A stretch of 64,000 bases of DNA from Sophora flavescens (Eukaryota > Streptophyta > Magnoliopsida > Fabales > Fabaceae): positions 165,042,518 to 165,106,517 of the forward strand of contig CM061067.1 in NCBI GenBank assembly GCA_030762895.1, in the 5' to 3' direction. How positions within the stretch are numbered: position 1 is the first letter of the stretch; every line of letters starts with the position of its first letter. Shown one piece after another: positions 33,329 to 44,889 of the stretch. The notes beneath the pieces were generated by a model that was given only the letters and a program-made list of their open reading frames with translations, was not told the origin of the DNA and ran no database searches. Position numbers and translations under genes: made by a program.

Positions 33329-34978
33329 TTGAGAAGATCTACCAGTGAGCGTCATGCTTCCCAAAGATACACTCCACATGAGTATGTGATGATCACTGAT
33401 GGTGGAGAGCCAGAAAGTTATGAAGAGGCTACTGTAAATGTGCACAAGGAAGAGTGGTTGAAGGCCATGCAAGAAGAAATGAATTCCTTGCATGAGAATC
33501 ACACATTTGAATTGGTGAAGTTGCCTAAGGGTAGGAAAGCACTTAAGAACAAGTGGGTGTTCAAGCTGAAATCAGAAGAGAATAGCTCCCAACCAAGGTA
33601 CAAAGCAAGATTGGTTGTGAAAGGCTTCAATCAGAGGAAAGGTATTGACTTTGAAGAAATTTTCTCACCTGTGGTGAAGATGTCCTCTATTCGAGTTGTG
33701 CTTGGATTAGCAGCTAGCTTGAACCTAGAGGTTGAACAACTTGATGTGAAGACAGCATTCCTTCATGGTGATTTGGAGGAGGAAATTTATATGGAGCAAT
33801 CTGAAGGCTTCAAGGTCAAAGGAAAAGAACAGCTTGTGTGCAAGTTGAAGAAAAGTATGTATGGACTCAAGCAAGCACCAAGGCAATGGTACAAGAAATT
33901 TGATTCTTTCATGGAGAAACATGGTTATAGTAAAACCACTTCAGATCATTGTGTGTTTGTGAAGAAATTCCTTGATGATGATTTTATTATCCTCTTGCTA
34001 TATGTGGATGACATGTTGATTGTTGGTCATGACACAAAGAAGATTGATTGTCTGAAGAAAGATTTGAGCAAGGCCTTTGCTATGAAGGATTTGGGTTCTT
34101 CAAAGCAAATCCTTGGCATGAGAATTACTCGTGATAGGAAGAATGGTAAATTATGGTTGTCTCAACATAAGTATATTGAGAAGGTATTAGAGAGGTTTAA
34201 CATGAGCAATTCCAAACCTGTTAGTACTCCACTTGCAAGTCATTTCAAGTTGAGCTCTCAACAATGCCCTACAAGTGAGAAAGACAAAGAAGAGATGAAG
34301 AAGGTTCCTTATGCATCCGCGGTTGGTAGTTTGATGTATGATATGGTATGCAGAAGGCCGGATATTGTCCATGCTGTTGGAGTTGTTAGTCGTTTTCTCT
34401 CTAATCCTGGTAGAGACCACTGGCAAGCAGTGAAGTGGATTTTCAGGTATCTCAGAGGCACTACCAGAGTATGTTTATGCTTTGGGGGTGGTCAACCTGT
34501 GTTAGACTGCTACACAGATTCAGATATGGCCGGTGATGTTGATTCTAGGAAATCTACTTCTGGATATTTGATGACTTTTGCAGGGGGAGCGGTGTCTTGG
34601 CAATCAAGATTACAAAAATGTGTTGCTTTGTCTACCACTGAGGCTGAGTATATTGCCATTACTGAAGCTTCTAAAGAACTTTTGTGGATGCAGAAATTCC
34701 TACAAGAGTTGGGCCTCAAGCAAGAGAAGTTTATGTTATTTTGTGACGGTCAGAGTGCTATCCATCTCAGCAATAATCCAACTTTTCATTCCAGGTCAAA
34801 GCACATTGAGGTACGGTATCATTGGATACGAGATGCGTTAGAGATGAAGACATTTTCACTTGAAAAGATCCATACTGATGAAAATGGTTCAGATATGATG
34901 ACAAAGACTTTGCCTATGACAAAGTTGATTTGCTGTAGAAAGAAGGCGGGCTTGGTCGAGCAGTATCTTCCCACTTGA
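33329..34978 (+). CDS. Copia-2 reverse transcriptase and RNase H, 549 codons
   Basis: Open from about 33205, so the ATG at 33329 is not a true start but the first Met after the frameshift. RT motifs: KNKWVFKLK (~74), QLDVKTAFLHGDLEEEIYM (~140), YGLKQAPRQWYKKFD (~178) and catalytic YVDDMLIVG (~224). RNase H: DSDMAGDVDSRKSTSGY (~394), STTEAEYIAITEA (~435), CDGQSAIHLSNNP (~471), SKHIEVRYHWIRD (~490) and DMMTKTLPMTKL. All catalytic residues are kept and no stop interrupts it. The stop at 34978 lies just before the polypurine tract. Confidence 0.93.
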   Translation: MRRSTSERHASQRYTPHEYVMITDGGEPESYEEATVNVHKEEWLKAMQEEMNSLHENHTFELVKLPKGRKALKNKWVFKLKSEENSSQPRYKARLVVKGFNQRKGIDFEEIFSPVVKMSSIRVVLGLAASLNLEVEQLDVKTAFLHGDLEEEIYMEQSEGFKVKGKEQLVCKLKKSMYGLKQAPRQWYKKFDSFMEKHGYSKTTSDHCVFVKKFLDDDFIILLLYVDDMLIVGHDTKKIDCLKKDLSKAFAMKDLGSSKQILGMRITRDRKNGKLWLSQHKYIEKVLERFNMSNSKPVSTPLASHFKLSSQQCPTSEKDKEEMKKVPYASAVGSLMYDMVCRRPDIVHAVGVVSRFLSNPGRDHWQAVKWIFRYLRGTTRVCLCFGGGQPVLDCYTDSDMAGDVDSRKSTSGYLMTFAGGAVSWQSRLQKCVALSTTEAEYIAITEASKELLWMQKFLQELGLKQEKFMLFCDGQSAIHLSNNPTFHSRSKHIEVRYHWIRDALEMKTFSLEKIHTDENGSDMMTKTLPMTKLICCRKKAGLVEQYLPT

Positions 34979-34995
34979 GTCGTGAGGGGGAGATT

Positions 34996-35707
34996 TGTTG
35001 GGTGGGTCACTCCCAAGTGGGTCCAACTTCAACTTTGAAAGAAAAAAAAAGGTAATAATAAAAGGTTGTTAATGGGCCAAGCCCATGTGGTATTAAGAAA
35101 AAAAAGGGAACTAAAAGTTCAAATAAGAAATAAAGAAAGGGTTTTAGTGTGTGTGTGCCACTGACGTGAAAGAGAAAAAAAAAACGAGAAACAGAGGAGA
35201 GGCTGCAACGGCGGCAGGGAGGAGAAGAAGAATAGGGAGGAACTTTGTGCTCTTCATCAGATGAGTAAACTATCTCCATTCTTTATGAAATTTTAGTATG
35301 TTGTTCCTGGTGTTGAGAGCAATATTTTGATATCATTATATTGTTGGTTTGCCTTCTCTTTGAGCTGAGTTGTTATACCCATTGTTGTGGGGTTTCTCTC
35401 TTGTTGCTTGCTTGTATCCACCTTTTGGGTGATGTGTTGTTGATTTGGTGTTCCCTAGTATTTCTAGGAAGACTTGGTGTACCCATTATTATTTATAGTG
35501 GATGTTTTTGTTGGACTTGGTCCCGTGGTTTTTATCCCTACACTGGGGAGTTTTCCACGTTAAAAATTGTGGTGTCATTGCTGTTTATTTTTCTGCCGTT
35601 GATATTATCCTGTGGAAGAATATTTTTGTTGTGCCTATTTATTTGCACAGGTGAAGGGAAAAATATTTGCTTCATTAGAGATTGTTATCTCTGGTTTTTT
35701 CCCAACA
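34996..35707 (+). repeat. Copia-2 3' LTR
   Basis: 712 bp, TGTTGGGTGG..CCCAACA, followed by target duplication GTTGG. Confidence 0.94.
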
Positions 35708-35712
35708 GTTGG

Positions 35713-36205
35713 GCGTTTAAAGAATCAGTGGGGGCATTGGGTGGATTACTCTGCCTTTGGAACAAACAAATCAATGTTTCCTGTGGAAGAAATATTCCAA
35801 GGAAACGGTTTTTTGGGTGATAAGGGGTTATGGGGTGAGAAGAAGATAGTGTGCTTCATTTGTAACATTTATAGCCCTCAAGATATTTCAGGGAAAAGAC
35901 AACTTTGGGAGGATCTTTTGCAACTGAGAAGCAATCAGTTGGCTACAGCGTGGTGATTAGCGGGAGACTTTAATTCAGTGAGATCTGCAATCAAAAGGAA
36001 GGGAAAATCTTCACAACAGTACACACGGGAGATGAAGGAGTTTGATGATTTCATAGGAAACATGGGGCTTAATGATTTGCCTATGATTGGTCGGAAGTTA
36101 ACTTGGCACAGATCCGATGGTAGGGCAATGAGTAATTGATCATTTCCTCATATCAGATGATTGCATGGTGCACTGGCCAGATTTAACTCAATGGGGCCTT
36201 ACAAG
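35713..36205 (+). pseudogene. LINE ORF2 endonuclease domain, middle part, broken
   Basis: Resumes after copia-2 with KIVCFICNIYSPQD, then AGDFNSVR (catalytic Asp/Asn motif, 35960), FDDFIGNMGLNDLPMIGRKLTW and IDHFLISD. A TGA at 35953 and a shift near 36130 interrupt it. It ends in CTTACAAG (36198-36205), duplicated beyond the hAT element. Confidence 0.82.
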
Positions 36206-37217
36206 TAGGGGTGGAAAAATGATCTATTTGTCCACCATCCATCCAGTCCATTCATGAAAAAATCCATCCAATCCATCCATTTATAAAAAAATAATATAAA
36301 TGGATTGGATGGATTGGATTATTTTTTTAGTGGATGATTTATGATCCATCCAATATTTTTTAAAATCCATTGGACCAACAATAAAAAATGTAATGGATCA
36401 ACTTTTATCCATTCCAAAATCAATTTATTTTTTTCATATTATTTTTCACCAAATAAAAAAACCTCCATTTGTAAAAAAAAAAAACTCCATCTAATTTTCT
36501 CTTTCGTTTCTTATTATTTTTTCTTCACTATTTTTTATTTTATTTATCTACTTTTTTTCTTTTTTTGTTACATTAAGTATTAACTGATTAATTATTCTCG
36601 AGCACCGGTTGTACTCCATGTTATCATGTACGTTTTCTTTTTTCGTTGCCTTTTTTTTTGCTGAGAAACTTTAAAAAAAGTATTAACTAATTGGAAGCAC
36701 AGAAAGTCGTAACAAGTTTCGTAAAACAATGTCATGGAACGTTGTGGCAAAACAACCTCTGTAGATGCACATAATCAATAACTCCCATATAATAATAGAA
36801 AAATGGTCGTGATACAAAATGGTCGTGAGATAGAGTGGAGAGAGAGTAAACATAGAGAGAGAGTAGGAAAAAAAGGAGAGAAAGGGTAGAGAGAGGAAGA
36901 AAGAGGAGAGCGAGAGCGAGATAGAGATAATATTTTAATTTTTTTTACAAATTATTTTATTTTTAAAAATATTTTATGGATGGATAAAAGAGATATAAAA
37001 TTATTTAATTTCTTAAAATAAATTTTAGTGGATGGATTGAATATCCATCCATGAAAAATTGTTAATGGATGGATCGGATGGATTTTATTTAATGGATCAT
37101 GGATGAATTGGATTTTTTTTTAATGGATTTTTAATGGATTATAATGGATTAATGGATTGTTTTGAATCCATCCGTTATGATTCGAATAAAAATTTATCCA
37201 TCCATTTGCCACCCTTG
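36206..37217. mobile_element. Non-autonomous hAT-type element, 1012 bp, inside LINE ORF2
   Basis: Bounded by an exact 8 bp target duplication CTTACAAG (36198-36205 and 37218-37225), the size usual for hAT. Imperfect terminal inverted repeats: TAGGGGTGGAAAAATG against CAAGGGTGGCAAATGG. Both subterminal regions are packed with ATCCATCC/GGATGGAT motifs in opposite sense. No transposase frame; the 80-codon frame at 36341 is AT-rich noise. A GA-rich run lies at 36825-36925. Confidence 0.93.
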
Positions 37218-37225
37218 CTTACAAG

Positions 37226-39331
37226 AACTGTTTCTGATCATTGTGCAATCCTCTTGAAGTCGGTGGTGCAGGATTGGGGCCCAAAACCCTTTAGGATAGT
37301 AAATAGTTGGTTCATGCACAAGGACTTCCATAAGTTTGTGTCAGACAGGTGGTTCAATATGAAAGTGGATGGTTGGGGGTCGTATGTAGTCAAAGAAAAA
37401 CTGAAGTTACTGAAAGTTGAGTTAAAGGCTTGGAATAAGAACACTTTTGGAGATATAGATGAAAATATTGGCATGGTGACTATGGAGATCAAACAGTGGG
37501 ATGAAAGGGCAGAATTGGGAGCTTTGTCAGAAGCCAAGGTTCTCAAGAGAAGAGAGGCAATTGATTCATTTTGGAAGCTATCTAAGATGAAAGAGATACT
37601 CTCCCGTCAAAGAGCGAGATCAAACTGGTTGAGACATGGTGATTCAAATTCACATTACTTTCATGCATGTATGAACAAAAAAAGGAATACAAACAACATT
37701 CTGGGACTGAGGGTGGATGGAGCTTGGGTGGAAGATGTCACTGGCATTAGGAATGAAATCTGCTCACACTTTAAGAAGAGGTTTAATGGGGATCCGTGGG
37801 TCGAGACCAAGTGCTTGATGGGGTGCAGTTTAAAATTATTACAGATACTCAGTGCAATATGTTAAACTCAGATTTCTGAGCAAGAAATTGAAGCAGCTAT
37901 CTGGGTGTGTGATACAAGTATAAGCCCAGGGCTGGACGGGTATAATTTTATGTTCATTAAGAAATTTTGGTCACTTATTAAAAACGATGTATGCTGGCTG
38001 GTGATTGAATTTCATAGAAATGGGAAACTTGCAAAGGGATGTAATGCATCTTTCATTGCTTTAATTCCAAAGAGAGATAACCCCTCCAAGCTGCATGACT
38101 ATAGACCTATATCTCTAGTTGGTTGCATTTACAAGATCCTGTCTAAGCTGCTGGCACTGAGGCTGAGTAAGGTTATGAATTCTATCATTTCTGAAAATCA
38201 GGCAGCTTTTATGAAGGGTAGGAACATACTTGATAGCGTCGTGGTAATAAATGAAATATGTGATTATGCGAAAAGACGTCATCAAATGGGCTTATTGTTC
38301 AAAGTGGATTTTGAGAAGGCATATGACTAAGTCAGTTGGGAATTTCTGGACTACATGTTAGGAAGAATGAGGTTCAATATGACCTGGAGAAGGTGGATCC
38401 AGGAATGCTTGATCTCGTCATCTGTATCGGTGTTAGTCAACGGTAGCCCGTCGGAGGAGTTCGGTGTGTCAAAGGGTTTAAGAAAAGGGGACCCAATGGC
38501 ACCTTTTCTCTTTTTGATAGTGGCAGAGGGGTTAAGCGGAACAATAGAAAGTGCATTGTCTAAAGGAATTTTTAAAGGGTACACCATTAAAGAAGGAGGG
38601 AAAGCTATTGTGGTCTCACATATTCGGTATGCGGATGATACAATTATAGTGGGGGAGGCTTCATTAGAAAATGTTTTAGCTATCAAGTGCATCCTAAGAG
38701 GTTTTGAGTTGGTTTCTGGTTTAAGGGTGAATTTCTTCAGAAGCTGTTTAGTGGGGTTGAAGGCGGATGAGAGCTTGGATAGACGAGCTTCGATGTTACT
38801 AAATTGTAGAATTGGGAAAACCCCCTTTAATTTTCTGGGTATCCAAGTGGGGGGGAACCCCAGGAAGTTGGCAACTTGGGAACCGGTGATCCAATCGGTA
38901 AGAAAAAGACTGTTGGGGTGGAGGAACAAATACCTGTCGTTCGGAGGTCGTATTGTACTGATCAATGCAGTCCTCTCATGCCTCCCAATGTACTACCTCT
39001 CATTTTACAAGGCACCCATGAAAGTAATTCATGCCTTAAACAAGATTCAAAGAAATTTCCTTTGGGGAGGGAATGAAGGCAATAGGAGGATTGCTTGGGT
39101 GAGGTGGGAAACGATCTGTAGATCAAAGGAGGAAGGGGGGCTGGGGATAAAAAATTTGATCAATTTCAATCTGGCATTATTAGGGAAATGAAAGTGGCGA
39201 TTACTAACAGAAAGAGGTGGAATATGGTCGAAAGTCATTGCTGTGAGATACGACTATGCAGCGTTGAGAGATAACTTAATGGATGGCCCTGGCGAATTGA
39301 CGGGGGGATCATTATGGTGGAGGGAACTACA
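37226..39331 (+). pseudogene. LINE ORF2 endonuclease end and reverse transcriptase, broken
   Basis: Begins with the endonuclease C-terminal SDHCAILL motif. 37134-37865 holds the linker (WGPKPFRIVNSWF, SNWLRHGDSNSHYFH). RT from 37905: SPGLDGYNFMFIKKFW, FIALIPKRDN, DYRPISLVGCIYKI, NQAAFMKGRNILD, VDFEKAYD then a stop at 38330 (TAA), GLRKGDPMAPFLFLIVAEGL, catalytic YADDTIIVG at about 38630, and the thumb/C-terminal part NFLGIQVGGNPRK and GGRIVLINAVLS to 39191. Few breaks remain: TAA near 37863, TAA at 38328 and TGA at 39189. It is cut at 39331 by copia-3; 39327-39331 is the duplication CTACA. Confidence 0.9.
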
Positions 39332-40442
39332 CGTTGGATAATTAGAGATATTTCAAAAGTTTAATGTTTTATTTTAGTTGTGTAATTATCACACAACAAG
39401 TGTAAAATAAATCTGGTTGGATTTTATTATTTAGTCAAATTAATTTTTGTGAAAATAATTTTATATTTTATTTAGTCATACATATTTTGATTGTTTTAAT
39501 TTGATCCTATAAAAGAGGAACAATCTATACTAGTAAATGACTATTTTTTTTAACAGATTTAAATAAAAGAAAAGTGCTGCTGCACGTTCTGTTTTGCCCG
39601 TTCTGATCCGAAAATTGTTGCTAGCAATTGCCCATTTTGATCCGAAAATTGTTGCTAGAAATTGCCCATTCTGATCCTAAATAAATGCTAGCTGTTGGCA
39701 ACCTTTTAAAAAAAGGGATATATGCTTTAAAAGAAAATAGTGTGGTGGACTTCGACAATATATAAATATTGAAAACAAAAGCTGCTTTGAGAATATACAC
39801 CACAGTGTGCATTACGTAAACTTTTTAAAAAGTAGATATTTTTTGTTCTAAAAATTTCCTCTCATCTATTATTTTGTTTTTGGGTTACACTGCCTGCTTC
39901 ATTTTTATCATTTTCTTGGCTGTTCTGTTACCTCGGTTTAATTAATCGGGAGGGGTCTGTTGTATCATGTGGGTTTGCGCACCACGCGGATAAACCCTTG
40001 AGGGCAGTGTGATTCCACACACCTCAGGTTATTGTGATCTGTTCGTGAGTTCCAGCTTGGTTCCTGTGCTACGTTGAAGACAACTTTTAGCAAAGCTGGT
40101 GCCAGGTAGTGAAGAGAGCTTACTCACCTTTTGAAGAAATAATCAATGATCATTTCAATTTTCAACAAAAACGCAAACCCACACTGAGGCAGAAGGACGA
40201 AGAGAATAGATCAAGATTCTTAGTGGCTGACTTCCTCCCAATCCACAGCAAACTATTATTTGTTCCATGTTCATTTCTCCTGCAAGAGGCTGAGAATTAC
40301 GAAAGGATCAGAAGAACAATTCGCAGTGATGAAAAGAATTCCCTCTGTTTGGGTTGTAAAACAAGCACTTCACCTATGTGAGAGTTGACTACAAAGATTG
40401 AGGCGCGCACACACTTTTCTTTCTCACAACAAACTGCTTTCA
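39332..40442 (+). repeat. Copia-3 5' LTR
   Basis: 1111 bp ending CTGCTTTCA. A duplicated stretch TTGTTGCTAG(C/A)AATTGCCCAT occurs at 39615-39670 and in the other LTR. A 90-codon frame at 40109 is present in both LTRs but has no known domain. Confidence 0.9.
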
Positions 40443-41200
40443 ATCTGAAGGGTTTATAATGTCTAACAACGTAACCGTCGAGGAGCAACAAACACTAAGC
40501 AAGCGTGCGTTGATCTATCGTCATCTCATCTAATCTGCGTCATTATGAGATCATTAAGCCCCCTTTTCCCCTTGTTATATCTGGAACTACAACTCTGCAA
40601 GAGTAAGGAATTATTCAATTTGACACCTGAGGAAGAAAATATTCGCCTATCATGCAAATCTAAAGCCGCGAGGAATTTCAGTGCTGGTGCAGCTGCTAGG
40701 GGAGCTGCTGCCATCTCTTCGTCGTGGATGCTTGTTAGCTCAATGTCTTCTTGTGCAGAGCAGATTCTTAAACTGGATGGAAGTATACTACAGAAGGAGT
40801 TACTGAAAATAGTGGTGACAAAGTTCCATAGTCCTGAGCTATTGCAGTTTGTATCCAAGCATTTCTATTCAGAGATGATTTTGATGACTCAACCTCTAAC
40901 AAGCCTAGATTAGGATGGCTACACCGGAATTCTTTTAGCGATCATCATTATGAGATTCTATCTATCGATCATGGTAATGACTCTTATGCTAAAACCCAAG
41001 GCGACTGTCATGGTGATTCCTTTAATAATTCCCAAGGCGAGTCAGAAAATGTCAATGACAACAGGACAAATATTGAGACTAAGCATACTTTTGTAAGTAT
41101 TCTCAGACTTCTTGTTCTTATTCTTGAGTTAAAGGAATGATACTTTTATCTTTGGTCGTCATTATTCATTACCCTACACTTAAAGCATATGCATATCAGC
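40443..41200 (+). pseudogene. Captured host-gene fragment inside copia-3 (unrecognised)
   Basis: In place of gag there is a coding-like stretch with the frame 40545-40913: LTPEEENIRLSCKSKAARNF, then SAGAAARGAAAISSSWMLV, then LDGSILQKELLKIVV and FVSKHFYSEM. After one shift near 40880 it continues with DDSTSNKPRLGWLHRNSF and SYAKTQGDCHGDSFNNSQGE. It ends at a TTTTGTAAGTATT motif near 41092 that looks like a 5' splice site. None of this resembles gag or protease of copia elements. It looks like part of a cellular gene taken up by the retrotransposon; the parent is not recognised. Confidence 0.5.
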
Positions 41201-41244
41201 ATATCCATTACGTGTAGTAAGAAATAAATAGGACTTTAAAAGAA

Positions 41245-43117
41245 ATGATGAATGCTATGCTTGTTAGTTCTTCCTCACTTGATAACCTTTGGGGTGAAGC
41301 TATTTTAACTGCATGTTTCTTGCAAAATAGAATACCTCATAAGAAAACCGGTAAAACGCCGTATGAGTTATGGAAAGGTTATGTGCCTAATTTGAAATAT
41401 TTTAAAGTGTGGGGGTGCCTAGCTAAGGTTATGGTTCCTGAGCCCAAGAAAATGAAAATAGGTTCTAAAACTTCTGATTGTATGTTTATTGGATATGCTG
41501 ATCGTAGTGCTGCATATAGATTTTTTGTTTTGAGAAGTAGTGTACTTGATCGTAACACTATTGTTGAGACTAAAAATGCTGAATTTTTAGAACATATATT
41601 TCCTTTGAGATCTCTAAATATTTCTTTAGAAAATAATTCTATTGAAAATATTTCTTCCGAGAATAATTGTGAAAACTTGTATGAGGATTTGAGAAGCAGC
41701 AAAACCTATTGGTTGCAAATGGATCTTTAAAAGGAAATTTTTTCCCGATGGTTCAATTGAAAAATATAAAGCTAGATTAGTAGCAAAAGGTTTTACGCAA
41801 AAACAAAATATTGATTATTTCGATACTTTTGCTCCTGTAACCAGAATTTCTTCAATTCGAATTTTGATAGCCTTAGCTTCAATTTACAAACTTGTTATTC
41901 ACCAAATGGATGTGAAAACTGCTTTCTTAAATGGTGATTTGGAAGAAGAAATTTATATGACACAACCTGAAGGATGTGTTACTCCTGGTCAAGAAAATAA
42001 AGTGTGCAAACTTCTCAAATCCTTATATGGTTTAAAACAAGCACCAAAGCAATGACATGAGAAATTTAATCAAACATTGATTAACGATGGATTTTCTCCT
42101 ATTGAGGTTGATAAATGTGTGTACACCAAAATATTAAATGGGGAATGTGTTATTATCTGCTTATATGTAGATGTCATGCTTATCTTTGGTACTTGCGATG
42201 ATGTAGTGATTAGAACAAAATCTTTTCTTGCATCAAAATTTGATATGAAAGACAAGGGTGAAGCAAGTGTAATATTGGGAGTTAGAATCATTAGGAAGGG
42301 TGATAGCATAATGCTATCCCAAGGACACTATGTTGAGAAACTTCTTAGAAAGTTTGGTCACTATGACTCAAAGCCAGTGAGTACCCCTTATGATGCTAAC
42401 TCTCATTTGAAGAAAAATAAAGGTGATCCTGTTAATTAGTCTCAGTATGCCCAAATTCTTGGGAGCTTGCTACATTTGATGAATTTTTCGCGACCTTACA
42501 TTGCATATGCAGTAGGACGATTGAGTAGATATACTCAAATTCCTAGTCAGGATCACTAGGAGGCACTCACTAGACTCATGAGATATTTGAGAGGTACCAT
42601 GAACTATGGTATTATATATAGTGGATTTCCCACTGTACTAGAAGGGTACAGTGATGCTAACTGGATATCTGATTCAGATGAGACAAAATCCACTAGTGGT
42701 TATGTATTCACACCTTGTGGTGGTGCAGTTACTTGGAGATCAGCCAAACAAACAATAATTGCTACTATGGAGTCAGAGTTTGTAGCTCTGGAGTTGGCTG
42801 GTAGTGAAGTTGAGTGGTTGAGAAACTTCTTGGCAAATATTCCTTTAGGAATTAAACCAACCCCATCAGTGTCGATGCATTGTGATTGTCAATCGGCAAT
42901 AGCCGTTGCAAAAAATAAGACATTCAATGCCAAAAATAGACATATACAATTGAGACATAATGTGGTAAAGCAATTGCTAAAAGATGGAATAATATCGATC
43001 AATTATGTGAAGTCAGAGGTGAACTTGGCAGATCCTCTAACAAAGCCCCTGGGAAGAAAGTCAATATGTGATACATCGAGGGGAATGGGAATTAAGCCAA
43101 TTGAAATTAACGAGTGA
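41245..43117 (+). pseudogene. Copia-3 integrase C-terminus, RT and RNase H, broken
   Basis: 41245-41730: MMNAMLVSSSSLDNLWGEA, KTGKTPYELWKG, LKYFKVWGCLAKV, the end of integrase. After a deletion, RT from 41702: GCKWIFKRKFFPDGS, QMDVKTAFLNGDLEEEIYM, YGLKQAPKQ followed by TGA (a Trp position in relatives). The catalytic box reads LYVDVMLIFG, so the second Asp of YVDD is lost. RNase H 42578-43117: SDANWISDSDETKSTSGY, ESEFVALELAGSEVEW, CDCQSAIAVAKN, RHIQLRHNVVKQLL, ADPLTKPLGR. Further stops are TAG at 42437 and 42557, each explained by a C-to-T or G-to-A change. Confidence 0.9.
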
Positions 43118-43421
43118 TGGGAACCCAACCTTTGTGATTGGAGATCCCATGAAGAAGGTTCAATGGGTAAGAACAAGTCACTGTCGTCGATTTCTGCTAG
43201 CACACAAAACTAATTTTGTTTTGTGTCCCTTTCCTATGGTGTAATTGAGAAAGTGCTAGATACTGTATTATTGAGAGGACAAGCTTGTAAAGTTTTTAAT
43301 GATTTTCATATCCCTTATGGGTGGTGTATGATTTGAAGCATGCACTTGATATCACCTATATGAGTGTCAAGTGGGGCCGCTTGCATGAGATCATGGCAAA
43401 ATCTCTAGAGCACTCATGAAT
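43118..43421 (+). other. Copia-3 3' untranslated region up to the CACTA-2 insertion
   Basis: Non-coding end of copia-3. 43419-43421 is AAT, the CACTA target duplication. It continues at 54649-54917. Confidence 0.7.
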
Positions 43422-43439
43422 CACTAGTGGAAAATATAC

Positions 43440-43720
43440 ATTAGACGGTAAAGGTTTACGTCAGTTAACCAAAAGATAGACGTTAAAAAGGGGACGGTGG
43501 CAGTTTTGTAAATATCAGACTTCATTAATTCAATTTTAACGTCAGTTGTTTTAATGACTGACGTTAAAAGTGAAGTGACTCACTTTTAATGTCAGTTCAA
43601 TAAAAAACTGACGTTAACAGTGAACATTTTAACGTCAGTTCGATAAAGAACTGACGTTAAAAGTAAGTCACTTCACTTTTAACGTCAGTCCTTACATCAA
43701 CAGACGTTAAAGGTTATTTT
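43440..43720. repeat. CACTA-2 left subterminal repeats
   Basis: Facing TTAACGTCAGTT/AACTGACGTTAA pairs directly inside the terminus, matching 5380-5660 of CACTA-1 in reverse. Confidence 0.88.
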
Positions 43721-43729
43721 AATAACTTT

Positions 43730-44560
43730 TTTATCTAGTATACGATCCCTTCCACATTGCCTTCCTCAAAGTTTCAGTTTCACATGAATTGCTTTGATGT
43801 TTTGTGTTTCTGTTTTGAAAACTAAAATATATGTGCGAAGTATAAGTTGAATCAATAACCCAAATCGGATCTCATTCATGAAGTGTAATACTGTTGATAC
43901 TGGAAGATTGAAAGGGTTTAAAATCCTATAAAAAGGTACATTGAAATGGTTTAAAATCCTAAACATTAAAGCTACATCCCATCAGAGAGTTTGATGAAAT
44001 ATGCCAAAGGGAAAACTATACTCCGAAGACCTCAGAAAACTGGGGGGCATGAGAGAGCTCAAGAGAGGCAAAAACAGGTGCACTAGATCTGTTTCAAGCA
44101 AAGGCAGTGGTTCCAGAGACTTCCATGACGGTCACTTGCTGCCAAAGCTGAGGTTTTGGAACTGTGACGCCCGAGCACCTGATTTGCCCTCCAGCAGCTG
44201 ATTCTCCGGAAGGATGATAAGGTGAGCAACTCACATAATGTGGTTTACTCAAACTTATCACCCATGTAATGTGATTTACTCAAACTCAGAAGTTGTTTGA
44301 CCATTAAGACAAAGACCTTTGAGTCTAGGAATAGGAAGAAAGAGTGATGAAGTTAATCTCCACGGCAGAGCCATATTGTGAAGCAGAAAATTAAAAGGAT
44401 GGAAGGAAGCTATTTATAGGAGCAGGGGATGAAGTTACTAAGCTATTCTGATTTTCTTGAAAACTTATCTATAAACTTAATGCTCATTAAGAGGATTAAG
44501 TTACAAGGTGCATGGGTAAGTAGCACAGTAGTCAAAGGAATGAATGTTTTTGCAGATATC
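43730..44560 (-). pseudogene. Captured host-gene segment, copy B, in CACTA-2
   Basis: Minus-strand counterpart of 4515-5370: TATA box near 44415, ATG at 44374 opening MALPWRLTSSLFLPIPRLKG, here without the early stop of CACTA-1. The adjacent tract at 44001-44201 (plus strand KLYSEDLRKLGGMRELKRGK) matches 4879-5085. No known domain. Confidence 0.5.
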
Positions 44561-44889
44561 TATATACTTTTAACGTCAGTTGTTTAAAAAAACTGACGTT
44601 AAAAGTGTTTTTAAAATAAAAAATATTTATTGTTAACGTCAGTTTTTTATACAACTGACGTTAAAAGTTAGATTTTTTACTTCAGTTAAATAAATAGCTG
44701 ACGTAAATAATCCTATATATTATAAACGTGCAGAATGAATATTGGAAATAATGTAATTAATATACGGGAACTTGGCAGTCATAAATTAAGTTGACGTTAA
44801 AAATGAGGTGGTGGCAGTTTGTAAATATTAAATCACTATTTGCGTCAGTTCTATAAATAACTGACGTAAATAATTATGAAACTCGTTTC

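Larger units (their letters stand above)
30236..35707 (+). mobile_element. Copia-2: Ty1/copia retrotransposon, best preserved element, inside LINE ORF2
   Basis: LTRs 30236-30944 and 34996-35707 (about 15 differences over 710 bp by eye), ends TG..CA, target duplication GTTGG at 30231-30235 and 35708-35712. The primer site TGGTATCAAGAGC at 30948 matches the usual initiator-Met tRNA site, with polypurine tract GAGGGGGAGA at 34985. Two long frames cover all of gag-pol. Domain sequences resemble the Tork/Tnt1-like group; lineage is inference. Confidence 0.96.

Noticed and set aside
36703..36730. AAGTCGTAACAAGTTTCGTA resembling the 18S rRNA 3' end
   Set aside because: Only about 20 bases with gaps, no flanking rRNA similarity, and inside a hAT element; taken as chance.
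40109..40381. 90-codon frame, also at 55734-55970
   Set aside because: Present in both copia-3 LTRs; no domain and the start is not preserved in the second copy.
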